Shown: positions 33,198 through 42,259, counted from the first letter of the stretch. The stretch: 64,000 nucleotides of DNA from Paenibacillus qinlingensis (GCF_013204845.1 NZ_JABMKY010000012.1:1-64000); one strand, 5' to 3'. The notes: a model not told the origin generated them from the sequence alone. Numbers and translations: made by a program.

Positions 33198-33794
33198 TCA
33201 AGACATTAACTTAACCAAGCCCTTGATATGTGCTATCGGGTCTGTGCCCCCAAATAAAAGCGAGAAGACGGCATACCCTTCGTTAAATGCAATCACTTGC
33301 ATGGCAATCAGACGGACATCCTTATCAGGCGCGATCCAGCCCTGTACCTGCAAGGTGTTTACTAATGCTTCGATCCCCGCAATCCACTCGCGATATTTGT
33401 GTTTGAGCATGCTATGAATCTCCGGATCATGTTTGGTTTGCTGGTAGAAATCGATTAACACTACGATCCACTTGTCGAGACCTTTTAACATTTGCCCAAG
33501 GCGTGTAAGCGTAATTGAAAGAACTTCCTCAAGAGAAGTATCCTTAGGATTAAATTGTTTGGGAATTTCAGCCCATCCATCCGTTATTTGAATTTGATAA
33601 TTAAGCACATGCATGAATAACATTTCTTTGCTTGTAAAATGACCATAAAACGCACCCTTCGTATGTCCCGTTCGTGCGACGATATCTCCGAGTGTTGTTG
33701 CCGCATATCCTTTTTCCGAAAAACACATCATCCCCGCCTCAACGAGCAACTGATAGGTAGCTTCTCTTTTCAACTGAAATTTATTTTTTGTCAA
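33198..33794 (-). CDS. TetR-family transcriptional regulator
   Basis: The 198-residue protein has the N-terminal TetR helix-turn-helix (about 10-57: LVEAGMMCFSEKGYAATTLG, DIVARTGHTKGAFYGHFTSK, EMLFMHVL). The C-terminal ligand domain resembles the TetR_C group found in QacR-like repressors. No obvious target gene is adjacent: the SLH gene lies 200 bp downstream on the same strand and Spo0M is upstream. It may regulate itself or a distant gene. Confidence 0.88.
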   Translation of the reverse strand: MTKNKFQLKREATYQLLVEAGMMCFSEKGYAATTLGDIVARTGHTKGAFYGHFTSKEMLFMHVLNYQIQITDGWAEIPKQFNPKDTSLEEVLSITLTRLGQMLKGLDKWIVVLIDFYQQTKHDPEIHSMLKHKYREWIAGIEALVNTLQVQGWIAPDKDVRLIAMQVIAFNEGYAVFSLLFGGTDPIAHIKGLVKLMS

Positions 33795-33897
33795 AGTGGC
33801 CGCCTCCTGTATCAGTATTTAAAAAGAATCCTTCTATTATTGCCCCAGTCATATTATAACAATGGAATACGGTTCAGTTAAGATATGAATTGACAAA

Positions 33898-33932
33898 AAT
33901 ATAAAAAGCCTCTCCACAACGGGAAAGGCTTC
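33898..33932 (-). terminator. Rho-independent terminator of spo0M
   Basis: On the minus strand AAGCCTTTCC pairs with GGAGAGGCTT around CGTTGT, followed by TTTATATTTTT, about 35 bp after the stop. Confidence 0.85.
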
Positions 33933-33966
33933 TTATCATTTATCACTATTGGATGACTACGAAATC

Positions 33967-34746
33967 TTATAAGTACCTGCGGATCAACTCAGCTAGTTCA
34001 TCGGCAACGTGGCTAGTTCCTGAATCTAGTTGATTACGTTCGAATCGTACCCTCACAAACCTTTCATCCGTACCCGTCGCTTCGGCAAATAGGCCGGCAA
34101 GACCGCGCGCTTTGCGATCAATCTGCAGCAGCAAGTCAACACCGTCCTCGTCCGGGAAGAAAATAATTTCCAACTCATCCAGTTGGCCCCGGAATTGCAT
34201 GGTGGGCACGAATTCGAATTCTTGAACGAAAGGCAAGCCGTTCTCTCTACCGATAGCTGGCGCATATTCACAAGTTACCTCGCGAAGTCGGAATCCAAGT
34301 TCATTGATTGCTTCCAGTACAATCTCAGAATGTGGATGTGGCCTTACTTGAAGCTGATCTTGATCCTTCGGATCAATCGCTTCTTTAATATCCAATCCTG
34401 TTTGTATCCACACAGGTGTTCTTCCTAAAGTTGCTGGCGTCATGTTGGGAAGCTGAAACGAGACTGGGAACTCATAGACCTGCTCTGCCTGGGCAGTAAA
34501 TTCCCCGGTAAGCTGGAATTTGGCTACAGGAGCTTCTACTTGCATCTTTGTATCGTTCTGCTCCTTCAGATACCGCGTCATCACATAGGCATAAACGACA
34601 CTGATTTGCTGATCGACGCGCCCCCCTTGAATCCGGACTACGCCGCTTATCATTTCCCCGGCATTCACTGTATCTTGATGGAGCATGAGATCAACTTGGG
34701 CCGCGCCGATCCCGACGCTCGCGAGCATTCGTTTGTATATAGACAT
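33967..34746 (-). CDS. spo0M: Sporulation-control protein Spo0M
   Basis: This 259-residue arrestin-like protein of the SpoOM family. It starts MSIYKRMLASVGIGAAQVDL, then LHQDTVNAGEMISGVVRIQG and VVYAYVMTRYLKEQ, all family marks, and has FPVSFQLPNMTP in the middle. In Bacillus, Spo0M affects entry into sporulation and cell morphology; the mechanism is not settled. It stands alone between its terminator and a region with a decayed gene. Confidence 0.9.
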   Translation of the reverse strand: MSIYKRMLASVGIGAAQVDLMLHQDTVNAGEMISGVVRIQGGRVDQQISVVYAYVMTRYLKEQNDTKMQVEAPVAKFQLTGEFTAQAEQVYEFPVSFQLPNMTPATLGRTPVWIQTGLDIKEAIDPKDQDQLQVRPHPHSEIVLEAINELGFRLREVTCEYAPAIGRENGLPFVQEFEFVPTMQFRGQLDELEIIFFPDEDGVDLLLQIDRKARGLAGLFAEATGTDERFVRVRFERNQLDSGTSHVADELAELIRRYL

Positions 34747-34906
34747 GTGTAAATTGCCTCCTTATGATTCATATACTCCTGATACGAATTGAGGCCCCAG
34801 TGGTTTCACATGATGAAGACAAAATTGGATGCAACTGGATAATTGTTCCTTTTTCACTACCATGCTTAGGGGCTTGTAATTCCGTTTTGTGGTATCCTAA
34901 TTACAT

Positions 34907-35040
34907 CTATTCCTTTGACATAGTTGCCAGGTGCTCTTCTTTCGTCCAAGCTTCAAACACAAGCTCGCGTGAAGCATCCATAACACGGGGGATCACAATC
35001 TCCCGATCACCGACCTGTGCTGCGGTTTTTTTTGTTTCAT
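34907..35040 (-). pseudogene. Remnant of an AHSA1/SRPBCC family gene
   Basis: One minus-strand frame encodes TAAQVGDREIVIPRVMDASR and then ELVFEAWTKEEHL. This matches the N-terminus of AHSA1-domain SRPBCC proteins (usual form REIVITRVFDAPRELVWKAW). It stops at TAG (34907-34909) after about 40 residues, where the family normally has WWGP and 100 more residues. The likely ATG (35038-35040) is out of frame across a run of eight A, so the remnant has both a frameshift and a truncation. The next gene is DUF1801, a common partner of AHSA1 genes. Confidence 0.6.
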
Positions 35041-35074
35041 TAAAGTGAATGATTTAATTTGAGGAGTGATACAT

Positions 35075-35446
35075 GTGGAAGTTTTCGCAGAGTTTTTGGG
35101 ACGTATCGATAATCAGAATCATCGGGATCGAACGGAAGAAGTTTTGACTTGGGTCTCTGAGAAGTTCCCCCATTTGGAGCCGAAAATCGCCTGGAATCAG
35201 CCTATGTTTACCGACCACGGCACATTCATTATCGGGTTTAGCGTAGCCAAACCTCATTTGGCTATTGCCCCTGAAAAGGTGGGGATTGTTCAGTTCGCTG
35301 ATGACATTGTGCAAGCTGGCTACGATCACACCAAGGAATTGGTGCGTATCAAGTGGAATAGTCCGGTTGATTATTCACTACTCGAGAAAATGATCGCGTT
35401 TAATGTGGCGGATAAGGCTGATTGCTCAACTTTTTGGCGGAAATAG
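35075..35446 (+). CDS. DUF1801 / YdhG-like protein (frataxin-like iron chaperone family)
   Basis: The 123-residue product has the YdhG fold: FAEFLGRIDNQNHRDRTEEV, WVSEKFPHLEPKIAWNQPMF and FIIGFSVAKPHLAIAPE. Bacillus YdhG/Fra homologues deliver iron. I chose GTG 35075, with GAGGAG 8 nt in front, over a GTG that overlaps that site. A second DUF1801 protein is at 58642. The decayed AHSA1 gene is divergent upstream. Confidence 0.8.
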   Translation: MEVFAEFLGRIDNQNHRDRTEEVLTWVSEKFPHLEPKIAWNQPMFTDHGTFIIGFSVAKPHLAIAPEKVGIVQFADDIVQAGYDHTKELVRIKWNSPVDYSLLEKMIAFNVADKADCSTFWRK

Positions 35447-35538
35447 TACCATTCTATATTTACTAAGTGGCAGCTAAGATGGTCAAAGATGCGAATAGGC
35501 ATCTTTTTTCGGGGCAAACGATGGAGTAACGACGAATT

Positions 35539-35615
35539 GATGCGAAAAGGCAACCTTTTGGAGCGAAAGATGCTATTCGGCCGAGTGAAGGCTGAAATTG
35601 TTGCCTTTTTGCATC
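35539..35615. repeat. Inverted repeat, 16-bp arms
   Basis: GATGCGAAAAGGCAAC (35539-35554) and GTTGCCTTTTTGCATC (35600-35615) are complementary at 15 of 16 positions, around a 45-bp loop. It may be a small mobile repeat of the genus or a structured RNA segment. No transposase is nearby. Confidence 0.7.
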
Positions 35616-35811
35616 TATTTCAGATAGCATGGTTAATTTGATATAAAAGGTTGTATTATTGCATTTCTCATGCGGCACAGCTGCATGTACGACGCGATTT
35701 GGGTGATTTAGAGGCTGTGTAGAACGGGGAGTACGGGTGATTCGGGATCTGAGGGACGGACCTCTGGGGCTCGCTATGGAGTCGGAGTCGAAATTAGAGA
35801 GTTAAAAATGG

Positions 35812-35853
35812 AAAAAAGCCCCCGCCACCTACATGGCTTGAGGCCCTTCCTTG
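35812..35853 (-). terminator. Terminator-like hairpin of the permease gene
   Basis: On the minus strand GCCTC and GGGGC form the base, with an inner GCCA/TGGC stem, followed by TTTTTTCC. It begins about 27 bp after the permease stop. Confidence 0.6.
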
Positions 35854-35880
35854 TCGTGCGGTTCCTTCTCCGCCCTCTAC

Positions 35881-37293
35881 TTAAACCAAAAACATCGCCA
35901 CGATTGTTGTCACGGCTAGGCCGATGAGCACGGGCTTCAGATTCCGCCGCGCGAGCTCGAACGGACTCACACCGCAGATCGCTGCGGCCGGAATGAGCGC
36001 CCACGGGATCAAAGTCCCTCCGCCGACCCAGATGGCGGCTACTTGCCCTAGCGCAGTCAGCACAGCTGCGCCAGAACCAATGGCGGTCGCGAACAGCTGC
36101 GCGATGGAGCCCGCCAAGGAAATACCCGAGAAGCCGGAGCCATCGAGGCCTGTAATGGCGCCGACGATGGTTAGCGTCACGGCACCAATGGCTCCATTCA
36201 GCGGCACGACGCCTGCGAGTGCCACGCCTAGGTCGTTCACGATACCGTGTGAACCTTCTGGCAGTATTTTGCCGAATAGATCCGTAATCGCGGAGTCACC
36301 TAAATAGAAGAAGGCCGCAATCGGAATGACGGGACCGAAGACTTTGAAGCCGAATACAAAGCCTTCTATTAAATAGGAAGTGATCTTCTCCACGCCCGCA
36401 TTTCGGTGAGCGATCAATGTGACTGCGATTAAGATAAACACCGCTGTTCCACCCACGAGAGCGGTTGCATCACCGCCTTGCAAATTCAAGACGAACATCG
36501 CAATGACATCTAAAGCGAATAACACGGGAATTGCAATGGCTAGACCCCGTTTCAAACGCTCCCCGATCAACACTTTGCTCTCTTCGTCAACAGGAACAAG
36601 CCCGCCACTTTCCTCTAACCGGCTATCGACGAGCCCGCTGCGCCATTTGCCGTTCTTCATATCACGCCGCATCAACCAGAAAGCTGTAATCGTCGTAACA
36701 AGTCCCATCACAATGACGAGCGGAATACTCGCTTCCATGACAGAAGCAACTGGCAAACCGGCTGCATCCGCTGTCAATTTGGGCGCTCCTTGAATAATGT
36801 AATCCCCAGATAGCGCAATCCCATGTCCGAAGAGGTTCATCGCCATCGCGGCGCCGAGTGCCGGCAAGCCAACGCGAACAGCAACGGGCAACAGCACAGC
36901 GCCAATTAGCGCAACCCCAGGTGAAGGCCAAAAAAACCAGGAAGTCACCATCATAATGATGCCGATACCCCAGAATGCGAGCGCGGGTGTTCTCAAAAAT
37001 TTGGTCAGCGGCGCCACCATCGTTTCATTAATCCCCGTCCGAATTAAGACGCGGCTCATCGCCACGATAATGGAGATAATCATAATCGTCCCCATTAACT
37101 CTTTGGTTGCATAAATAAAGCTGTTAAACACACCTGATACAGAGCCGCTCAACGTCTCCGTTGCTAACAACCCTAATGTAAAAATACCCACCACACAAAT
37201 CATCGTCGTATCTCTTCGTTTAACAAGAAGCGTAAGAATGAAACCAATGAACACTAAATAGACCCAATGAATCGGTAAAAGTTGAATATCCAT
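35881..37293 (-). CDS. Multi-span membrane permease, ion-transporter-superfamily-like
   Basis: This roughly 470-residue integral membrane protein has about 11-12 hydrophobic segments. Gly/Ala-rich segments such as SWFFWPSPGVALIGAVLLPV and LFGHGIALSGDYIIQG, and GAITGLDGSGFSGISLAGSI in the second half, recall the Dcu/GntP/citrate ion-transporter superfamily. I cannot name the substrate. The start is uncertain: ATG 37293 gives MDIQLLPIHW; a GTG 12 nt upstream follows GAGAGG more closely. It is a single gene with its own terminator. Confidence 0.7.
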   Translation of the reverse strand: MDIQLLPIHWVYLVFIGFILTLLVKRRDTTMICVVGIFTLGLLATETLSGSVSGVFNSFIYATKELMGTIMIISIIVAMSRVLIRTGINETMVAPLTKFLRTPALAFWGIGIIMMVTSWFFWPSPGVALIGAVLLPVAVRVGLPALGAAMAMNLFGHGIALSGDYIIQGAPKLTADAAGLPVASVMEASIPLVIVMGLVTTITAFWLMRRDMKNGKWRSGLVDSRLEESGGLVPVDEESKVLIGERLKRGLAIAIPVLFALDVIAMFVLNLQGGDATALVGGTAVFILIAVTLIAHRNAGVEKITSYLIEGFVFGFKVFGPVIPIAAFFYLGDSAITDLFGKILPEGSHGIVNDLGVALAGVVPLNGAIGAVTLTIVGAITGLDGSGFSGISLAGSIAQLFATAIGSGAAVLTALGQVAAIWVGGGTLIPWALIPAAAICGVSPFELARRNLKPVLIGLAVTTIVAMFLV

Positions 37294-37443
37294 CCTGCAC
37301 CACACACCCTCTCAGCCCAAGCAGCAATTGGTGCTACATACTATGCTCGGCTAGGCGTAGGCGTTCGTCTAAATTCGGGCATTTCGTCACCTTGTGGTAC
37401 AATAAAAAGAACTATTTTAACAAGGTAAGGGGATCATACACTC

Positions 37444-37659
37444 ATGGCAAGGAATCAACGTTTACATACGGATGCAGATTTTCAGGAGGTTATTGACCGA
37501 CAGGGTGTAGTTCGGATTTTTAAAGATGATCATATCGTCGACTCCAATGCCGTTGTTCTACGGTTCAGCGATACGACCGTGGTCGTACAAACGCGCGTCA
37601 GCGATTTGACCTATTATGATCGGGCAGCTTGTGAGTTTTTTGAGATGAAAAAAAGATAG
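37444..37659 (+). CDS. Small conserved-looking protein of unknown function (71 aa)
   Basis: A short gene with a good ribosome site (AAGGTAAGGGGATC before ATG). It encodes MARNQRLHTDADFQEVIDRQ, a VVRIFKDDHIVDS segment and three beta strands (VVLRFSD, VVVQTRVS). It is soluble, with no cysteine cluster apart from one Cys near the end. I recognise no family. Divergent from the permease, it ends 55 bp from the deacetylase end. Confidence 0.6.
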   Translation: MARNQRLHTDADFQEVIDRQGVVRIFKDDHIVDSNAVVLRFSDTTVVVQTRVSDLTYYDRAACEFFEMKKR

Positions 37660-37673
37660 GGTTCTGTTCATGA

Positions 37674-37703
37674 ACAAAAAGAAGCCGCTGCACTGCGGCT
37701 CCC
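37674..37703 (-). terminator. Rho-independent terminator of the 359-aa deacetylase gene
   Basis: On the minus strand GAGCCGC pairs with GCGGCTTC around AGTGCA, followed by TTTTTG. It starts 10 bp after the stop. Confidence 0.85.
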
Positions 37704-37713
37704 TGCCATTGTT

Positions 37714-38793
37714 TTACTTTTTATGATACAACTTCATTCTCCACATCAAATCATCTTCGGACATATACGACGTGCCGGCATGGATTCTATAAATCTCGTT
37801 ACTTCCTTTGGTATTGATCCCTTCTTTGGTCGTAAAGAAAAGCTCAATTCCTAATTCCTTTCCTACCCCAATGACCGTTTCATTATAGGAACCAAAAGGA
37901 AAGGCAAGTAGACGATACTGTGGTCCTAACTCTTCCTCAATACGGTTTTCAGCTTTTAACAAATCTTGCTTAATTCTCTTACGATATTCATCGTCCGTTT
38001 CTAATCTCTTTTCATTTTCCAAATAAATGGGATTTGTAAGCATTGGCATAAGCGTATTGCCAGAACCCGCCTTAACTTTATCATGATGATCGTACGTATG
38101 AGAGTAAAAACTCATCCCATTCTGTTTCATTTCTCTCATTTGATCCCATGTTAAACGTGGTGCCTTAGGATGATCTATAGAATCAACGACGATAAATTTA
38201 GCAGCATGGAAACCAAAGTTAAGTAATTCAGGGTACGCGTGAGTATAGAACGATTCATAGCCATCGTCAAACGTGATTAAAACCGCATTTTGAGGAACCT
38301 GAGCCTCACTCTTCATGAAATGAAGAAAATGTTCCATCGAGATGACATTGTAATCTTCTTTCTTCAACCTTTGCAGGTGACTTTTGAATCTCTTGGGGGA
38401 AATGGTAATCCCGTTTTCTTTTTCATCAATGTGATGATAGGCCAGTACAATGACTTTGTCCGTATAATGAACCTTTTGTTTACTATAATCTGCTTGATCA
38501 AAAGCTAGCGCATTTACTTGACGCTGCCCTGGTTGTTGTTGCGTTTCGAGTTCTAGTTGTTGTACGACTGGCTTAACCTCTTGTTTGACTTCTTTTATGA
38601 CAACTGGTTCTGCAAACTGTTCATAAGAGGGCGTACGCTGTTCTTCGCTTTTTACTTGTTCTGGACTAATCGTCTGCTCCAAAGACTTCGGAGAAGTTAC
38701 AGGTATTACTAAATAAAGGCAAAATAAAAAGCTGGAAAACAAAAGAACAGTAAACGCCAAATTCGTTGGATTTTGCAAATTCAGTCTATTCAT
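37714..38793 (-). CDS. Polysaccharide deacetylase (NodB domain), membrane-anchored
   Basis: This 359-residue enzyme has an N-terminal membrane anchor (about 12-35), a Gln/Glu/Val-rich linker, and a NodB domain (about 125-350). Catalytic motifs are AYHHIDEKE at the domain start, LITFDDGYESF (motif 1) and SFYSHTYDHHDKV (motif 2, metal His pair), plus RLLAFPFGSYNETV (motif 3). It should remove acetyl groups from a wall or extracellular polysaccharide. A CcpA-like cre sequence lies 53 bp upstream. Two other NodB genes are at 38888 and 59140. Confidence 0.88.
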   Translation of the reverse strand: MNRLNLQNPTNLAFTVLLFSSFLFCLYLVIPVTSPKSLEQTISPEQVKSEEQRTPSYEQFAEPVVIKEVKQEVKPVVQQLELETQQQPGQRQVNALAFDQADYSKQKVHYTDKVIVLAYHHIDEKENGITISPKRFKSHLQRLKKEDYNVISMEHFLHFMKSEAQVPQNAVLITFDDGYESFYTHAYPELLNFGFHAAKFIVVDSIDHPKAPRLTWDQMREMKQNGMSFYSHTYDHHDKVKAGSGNTLMPMLTNPIYLENEKRLETDDEYRKRIKQDLLKAENRIEEELGPQYRLLAFPFGSYNETVIGVGKELGIELFFTTKEGINTKGSNEIYRIHAGTSYMSEDDLMWRMKLYHKK

Positions 38794-38845
38794 GCTGACA
38801 ACAACCCCGTAGTTGAGATGATAATAAATTACGAAGATAGTATCA

Positions 38846-38859
38846 TGAAAACGCTTTCT
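38846..38859. promoter_or_regulatory. Possible cre (CcpA) site upstream of the deacetylase
   Basis: TGAAAACGCTTTCT matches the catabolite-response consensus TGWNANCGNTNWCA at all but the last base. It lies 53 bp upstream of the 359-aa deacetylase start, so it could repress that gene on preferred sugars. Confidence 0.35.
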
Positions 38860-38887
38860 TGTAAACTATTTATTACACTACTTTCTC

Positions 38888-39880
38888 TTACGGTCCGGTT
38901 AAATCCATAGAGGCAAGCTGAACGAAGCGGAAGCCTAATTTACGCAGCTGCGGTATTGCTTTGATGACGCCCTCCGCTGTATCCTTCTCGGGATGATTCA
39001 TGTGTGCGAGGACGATAGACCCATTCGTGGCCTTTGATATCGCGTTGTACACTTGCTCTGCGTTATAAGTCGCTCCCGCATCACCCAGCACGGAGTATCC
39101 CGCTAGATCAAATCCTAAATCATGCGCAACAGATACCGCGACCTCATCGTAAAATGCCGTTCCCGACCGGAAAAATAGGGGCCTTTTCCCCGTCAGCTTC
39201 TCTATCTGATCCGCATTGTCTTTCATTTCATGAATGACTTCTTTGATATTCTTCGTACCTGCAATACCGTAGGCTAACTTGCCTGTCACGGATAAGGGGC
39301 GGTGCTCGGTGCCATGATTTTCGATCTCAAACAAAGGGTTCGATGCCAATGCTCGAAAGATAGACGGATTCGCAGCCATCCATCTTGCATTGATGAATAA
39401 CGTTGCTGGAATCTGCTCCTGAATCAAATACTTGATCAGCTTCTCATCATAACCGCTGCCTTCCTTCCCGCCGCAGGCATCAAAAGTAAGGGCTATCACT
39501 TGGTCCTTCGTATGTAATCGGGTTTTCACACCGGGGACACGTTCCCCCCACTTCGTAGGCACGACAGATGCATAACGAGCGATCAATGATTGTTCCACCG
39601 TCGCGAAAGCTCGGACTGACTCAGGTTCTTTTGCTGGCTCATTTGTTAAACTGCCTGAGGTTGAGTAGGACGATGTCGTCGGTTCAGGTGACGCTGTTGG
39701 GCTGCTCACAGGAGGTGCGGCTGATGGTGCAAGCGTAGGTGTTGGAGTTGCAGTTCCTGCAGGTACAGACGCAGTTGCAACCGCCGTTTCCACATCCTCA
39801 GCACGCTGCTCCACCCCACAACCTGCGAGCGCTAACATCGCACTCATGAAAAAAAGGAGGCACATCGTGCGCCCCCTCAT
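38888..39880 (-). CDS. Polysaccharide deacetylase lipoprotein
   Basis: This 330-residue lipoprotein has a signal peptide with lipobox LALAGC (Cys21) and a Thr/Pro/Ala-rich spacer (about 35-85) that lifts the domain off the membrane. Its NodB domain (about 125-325) carries ALTFDACGGKEGSGYDEK (Asp of motif 1), ENHGTEHRPL (metal His motif) and FFRSGTAFYDE. The DACGG form of motif 1 differs from the usual DDG and occurs in a subgroup I associate with Bacillus-type deacetylases. It overlaps the YqkE gene by 4 bp (ATGA). Confidence 0.85.
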   Translation of the reverse strand: MRGRTMCLLFFMSAMLALAGCGVEQRAEDVETAVATASVPAGTATPTPTLAPSAAPPVSSPTASPEPTTSSYSTSGSLTNEPAKEPESVRAFATVEQSLIARYASVVPTKWGERVPGVKTRLHTKDQVIALTFDACGGKEGSGYDEKLIKYLIQEQIPATLFINARWMAANPSIFRALASNPLFEIENHGTEHRPLSVTGKLAYGIAGTKNIKEVIHEMKDNADQIEKLTGKRPLFFRSGTAFYDEVAVSVAHDLGFDLAGYSVLGDAGATYNAEQVYNAISKATNGSIVLAHMNHPEKDTAEGVIKAIPQLRKLGFRFVQLASMDLTGP

Positions 39881-40137
39881 TTATGTTTCCGCCAGTCTAA
39901 TTTACTTTTCTCCAGCTGATAGGCAAAATCGTTCTCAAGACGCTTCTCTTCCGCTTTGCGAGCCGCTTCTACCTTAGCTCTCTCTGCGTCCTTCTTCGCT
40001 TGCTCTTCCGCTTTCATCGCGTCAGCCTGGGCTTTGAGCCCTTCCAGTATTTCCGGACGCAGCAGATCCTTCAGTGTTGCAGGTTTATCTTGCACGCTAG
40101 CCGCAGTTGGCGTCATTTTTGCTTTCTTTTTCACCAT
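39877..40137 (-). CDS. yqkE: YqkE-like small charged protein (DUF3886)
   Basis: The 86-residue product has a Lys-rich start (MVKKKAKM), LKDLLRPEILEGLKAQADAM and an Ala/Lys/Glu-rich helix ending FAYQLEKSKLDWRKHK, all typical of the YqkE family of Bacillales. Its function is unknown to me. It is translationally coupled to the deacetylase lipoprotein gene. Confidence 0.75.
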   Translation of the reverse strand: MVKKKAKMTPTAASVQDKPATLKDLLRPEILEGLKAQADAMKAEEQAKKDAERAKVEAARKAEEKRLENDFAYQLEKSKLDWRKHK

Positions 40138-40182
40138 AATAAGGTCACCTCGTCTACAAGTTCTCCCTATTATTGTACACCT

Positions 40183-42018
40183 CTATTGATGTAAATGATA
40201 CGGTACTGTTGCAACAACGATATCCTTATCGGCTTGAAGCTTCGATCGAATCCGTGCCGCAGATTGATTATGGAGCAGACGGTGCCACCATTTTTTCGGC
40301 ATGAATTGCGGGAGAATAACCATGATCGACTGCTTCTCTGACACATGCGTATCGATGCGATCAATGAATTCAGCCAGCGGCTTCAGGATCGTTCTGTAAC
40401 GTGATTTGAACACAACGAGTCGAACACCTGGATCCCAAATCTGCCACTTCTCCTGCATCGATTCTTCGTCCTCATCCGAGAAAGATACATAGAACGCAAT
40501 AACGTTAGGTGAAAGCGATTTGGCATAGTTCAGGGTTTGCTCTACCGCTTTGTGAATCCCAGCCACAGGTACGATAATGACCGGCTCTTTGGTACACACA
40601 CGGTCTTGTGTGATATCAATCCGCAGCTGTTTGGCTACGTCGTCGTAGTGATGACTGATTTTGGTAATGAGCCAGAGGAGAATCGGTGTAATGATAATGA
40701 CAATCCAAGCGCCCTCGCTAAATTTGGTAACGGAGAAAATGATAAGAACCGCTAGGGAGACGATACCGCCCAGGCCGTTAATGATCAACTTCCCGATCCA
40801 TCCAGCTACGCGCTCTTTGAGCCATTTACGAACCAGACCCGTCTGAGCAAGTGTAAAAGATAAAAATACGCCAATCGCATAAAGCGGAATAAGTGCATCG
40901 GTTTTACCTTTAAAGCCAATCAACAGCAGGCTGGCTAAAACGCCTAGCGTAATAATGCCATAGTGATACGAAAGCCGATCCCCACGGAAGGAAAACATGC
41001 GCGGGAAGTTTTTATCCTGAGCCATGATCGACGCCAAGATTGGAAATCCATTGAAGCTTGTATTCGCAGCCAGTACCAAGATTAGCATTGTCGCGATTTG
41101 CGTCGCGTAATACATAACGCCTCGGCCAAAGGCTTGCTCCGTCACCATCGAAAGAACCGAGGTATGACCGTTATGATCCGGTGCCACCCCATACCCTAAA
41201 GCAATCAACGTTACCCCACCGAAGACGATGGCCAGCAGGCCGCCTAAGGAGAGAAGTGTTCGTTTGGCATTTTTGACAGAAGGCGTTCTAAAATGCGGTA
41301 CGGCATCGGAGATCGCTTCGATCCCCGTCACAGCTGAACAACCGGATGAGAACGCCTTGAGCAGTACGAATAACGTTAATGAGTTCGTCGATGCGCTTGG
41401 TGCGAATTCGATCGCATGCGTATTCATGGATCCTGTCAGTAAATCGAAAATCCCCTTACCCACTAACAATAGGATACAAAGAATGAAAAAATACGTTGGA
41501 ATCGCGAATACGGTTCCTGATTCGGAAGTCCCTCGTAAATTCAGCCAGACCATCACCCAAACCAGTAAGATGGTCAGCGGAACAATGTAGGGGACAGCTG
41601 ATGGAAAAGCAGAGGTAATCGCTGTGACACCAGCCGAAATCGAAACGGCCACGGTTAAGGTATAGTCAATTAGTAGAGATACACCCGTGAGGCGTCCCCA
41701 CACCATGCCTAAATTTTCTTTCGTAACCATGTAAGCGCCGCCGCCCATCGGGTACGCTTCGATCACCTGTCTATAGCTCAACACGAGCAATAGAATCAAC
41801 GCGATAATCGAAACCGCAATCGGCAACGAGAAGGCAAAAACAGCAACCCCTACTGTCGCGAGCTCTAACAGAATTTGCTCCGTCCCATACGATACGGATG
41901 ATAAGGCATCTGACGACAAGATAGGGAGGGCTTTCCAGACAGGCATTTTCTCCGACTCAATCTCACTCGACTTTAGCGGCTTACCGAACACAATTTTTTT
42001 CAATGAATCACTTGTCAT
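40183..42018 (-). CDS. kimA: KimA-type high-affinity potassium importer (formerly YdaO)
   Basis: This 611-residue APC-superfamily transporter has about 12 membrane segments and a C-terminal cytosolic domain (about 460-611) with VRLVVFKSRYR and IDTHVSEKQSIMVILPQ. The N-terminus carries KALPILSSDALSSVSYGTEQ, then LSYRQVIEAYPMGGGAYMVT, as in KimA. KimA imports K+ with protons and is shut off by c-di-AMP. I chose ATG 42018 rather than an upstream frame because the sequence above it contains the riboswitch terminator. GGAGG lies 12 nt upstream. The c-di-AMP riboswitch in the leader fits this identity strongly. Confidence 0.93.
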   Translation of the reverse strand: MTSDSLKKIVFGKPLKSSEIESEKMPVWKALPILSSDALSSVSYGTEQILLELATVGVAVFAFSLPIAVSIIALILLLVLSYRQVIEAYPMGGGAYMVTKENLGMVWGRLTGVSLLIDYTLTVAVSISAGVTAITSAFPSAVPYIVPLTILLVWVMVWLNLRGTSESGTVFAIPTYFFILCILLLVGKGIFDLLTGSMNTHAIEFAPSASTNSLTLFVLLKAFSSGCSAVTGIEAISDAVPHFRTPSVKNAKRTLLSLGGLLAIVFGGVTLIALGYGVAPDHNGHTSVLSMVTEQAFGRGVMYYATQIATMLILVLAANTSFNGFPILASIMAQDKNFPRMFSFRGDRLSYHYGIITLGVLASLLLIGFKGKTDALIPLYAIGVFLSFTLAQTGLVRKWLKERVAGWIGKLIINGLGGIVSLAVLIIFSVTKFSEGAWIVIIITPILLWLITKISHHYDDVAKQLRIDITQDRVCTKEPVIIVPVAGIHKAVEQTLNYAKSLSPNVIAFYVSFSDEDEESMQEKWQIWDPGVRLVVFKSRYRTILKPLAEFIDRIDTHVSEKQSIMVILPQFMPKKWWHRLLHNQSAARIRSKLQADKDIVVATVPYHLHQ

Positions 42019-42076
42019 TTCGCCGTTGTTCCTCCATTTAAAGCTAATTTCACTCATCACACTTGGAAAATGGACG

Positions 42077-42106
42077 CAAAAAAACACAAGGATAGACCTT
42101 GTGTTT
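42077..42106 (-). terminator. Terminator of the kimA leader riboswitch
   Basis: On the minus strand AACACAAGG pairs with CCTTGTGTT around TCTAT, followed by seven T. It lies between the riboswitch and the kimA start, so it is the expression platform. Ligand binding should favour it and switch kimA off. Confidence 0.93.
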
Positions 42107-42133
42107 TGGACACATGTTCTCCTTTCTCACGAT

Positions 42134-42259
42134 CGCTTACGAGGTTAGCTGCCGGGTTCGGGCCGCGAGAAATCTGCCCTAAAAGGTACTAGGATCCGTA
42201 CCGTTATTCACCCCATGTTACTTGTGGTTCCCCCGCTTTTCTTAAAAGAAAATTAAGCG
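42134..42259 (-). ncRNA. c-di-AMP (ydaO-yuaA) riboswitch upstream of kimA
   Basis: The minus strand shows the conserved ydaO core in order: CGCTTAATTTTC at the 5' end, GGGGGAACCAC, GGGGTGAATAA, then GGGCAG, CCCGAACCCGGCAGCTAACC and TCGTAAGCG, with CGCTTA/TAAGCG closing P1. It sits directly 5' of the terminator and KimA gene. Binding of c-di-AMP is known to turn off K+ import in Bacillales. Confidence 0.95.

Larger units (their letters stand above)
35447..35880. other. 434-bp gap with an inverted repeat
   Basis: No gene is supported. It holds the imperfect inverted repeat at 35539-35615, several GATGCGAA/GGCATC-like motifs that look like non-coding dispersed repeats, and the terminator of the permease gene at its right end. 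Confidence 0.6.
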
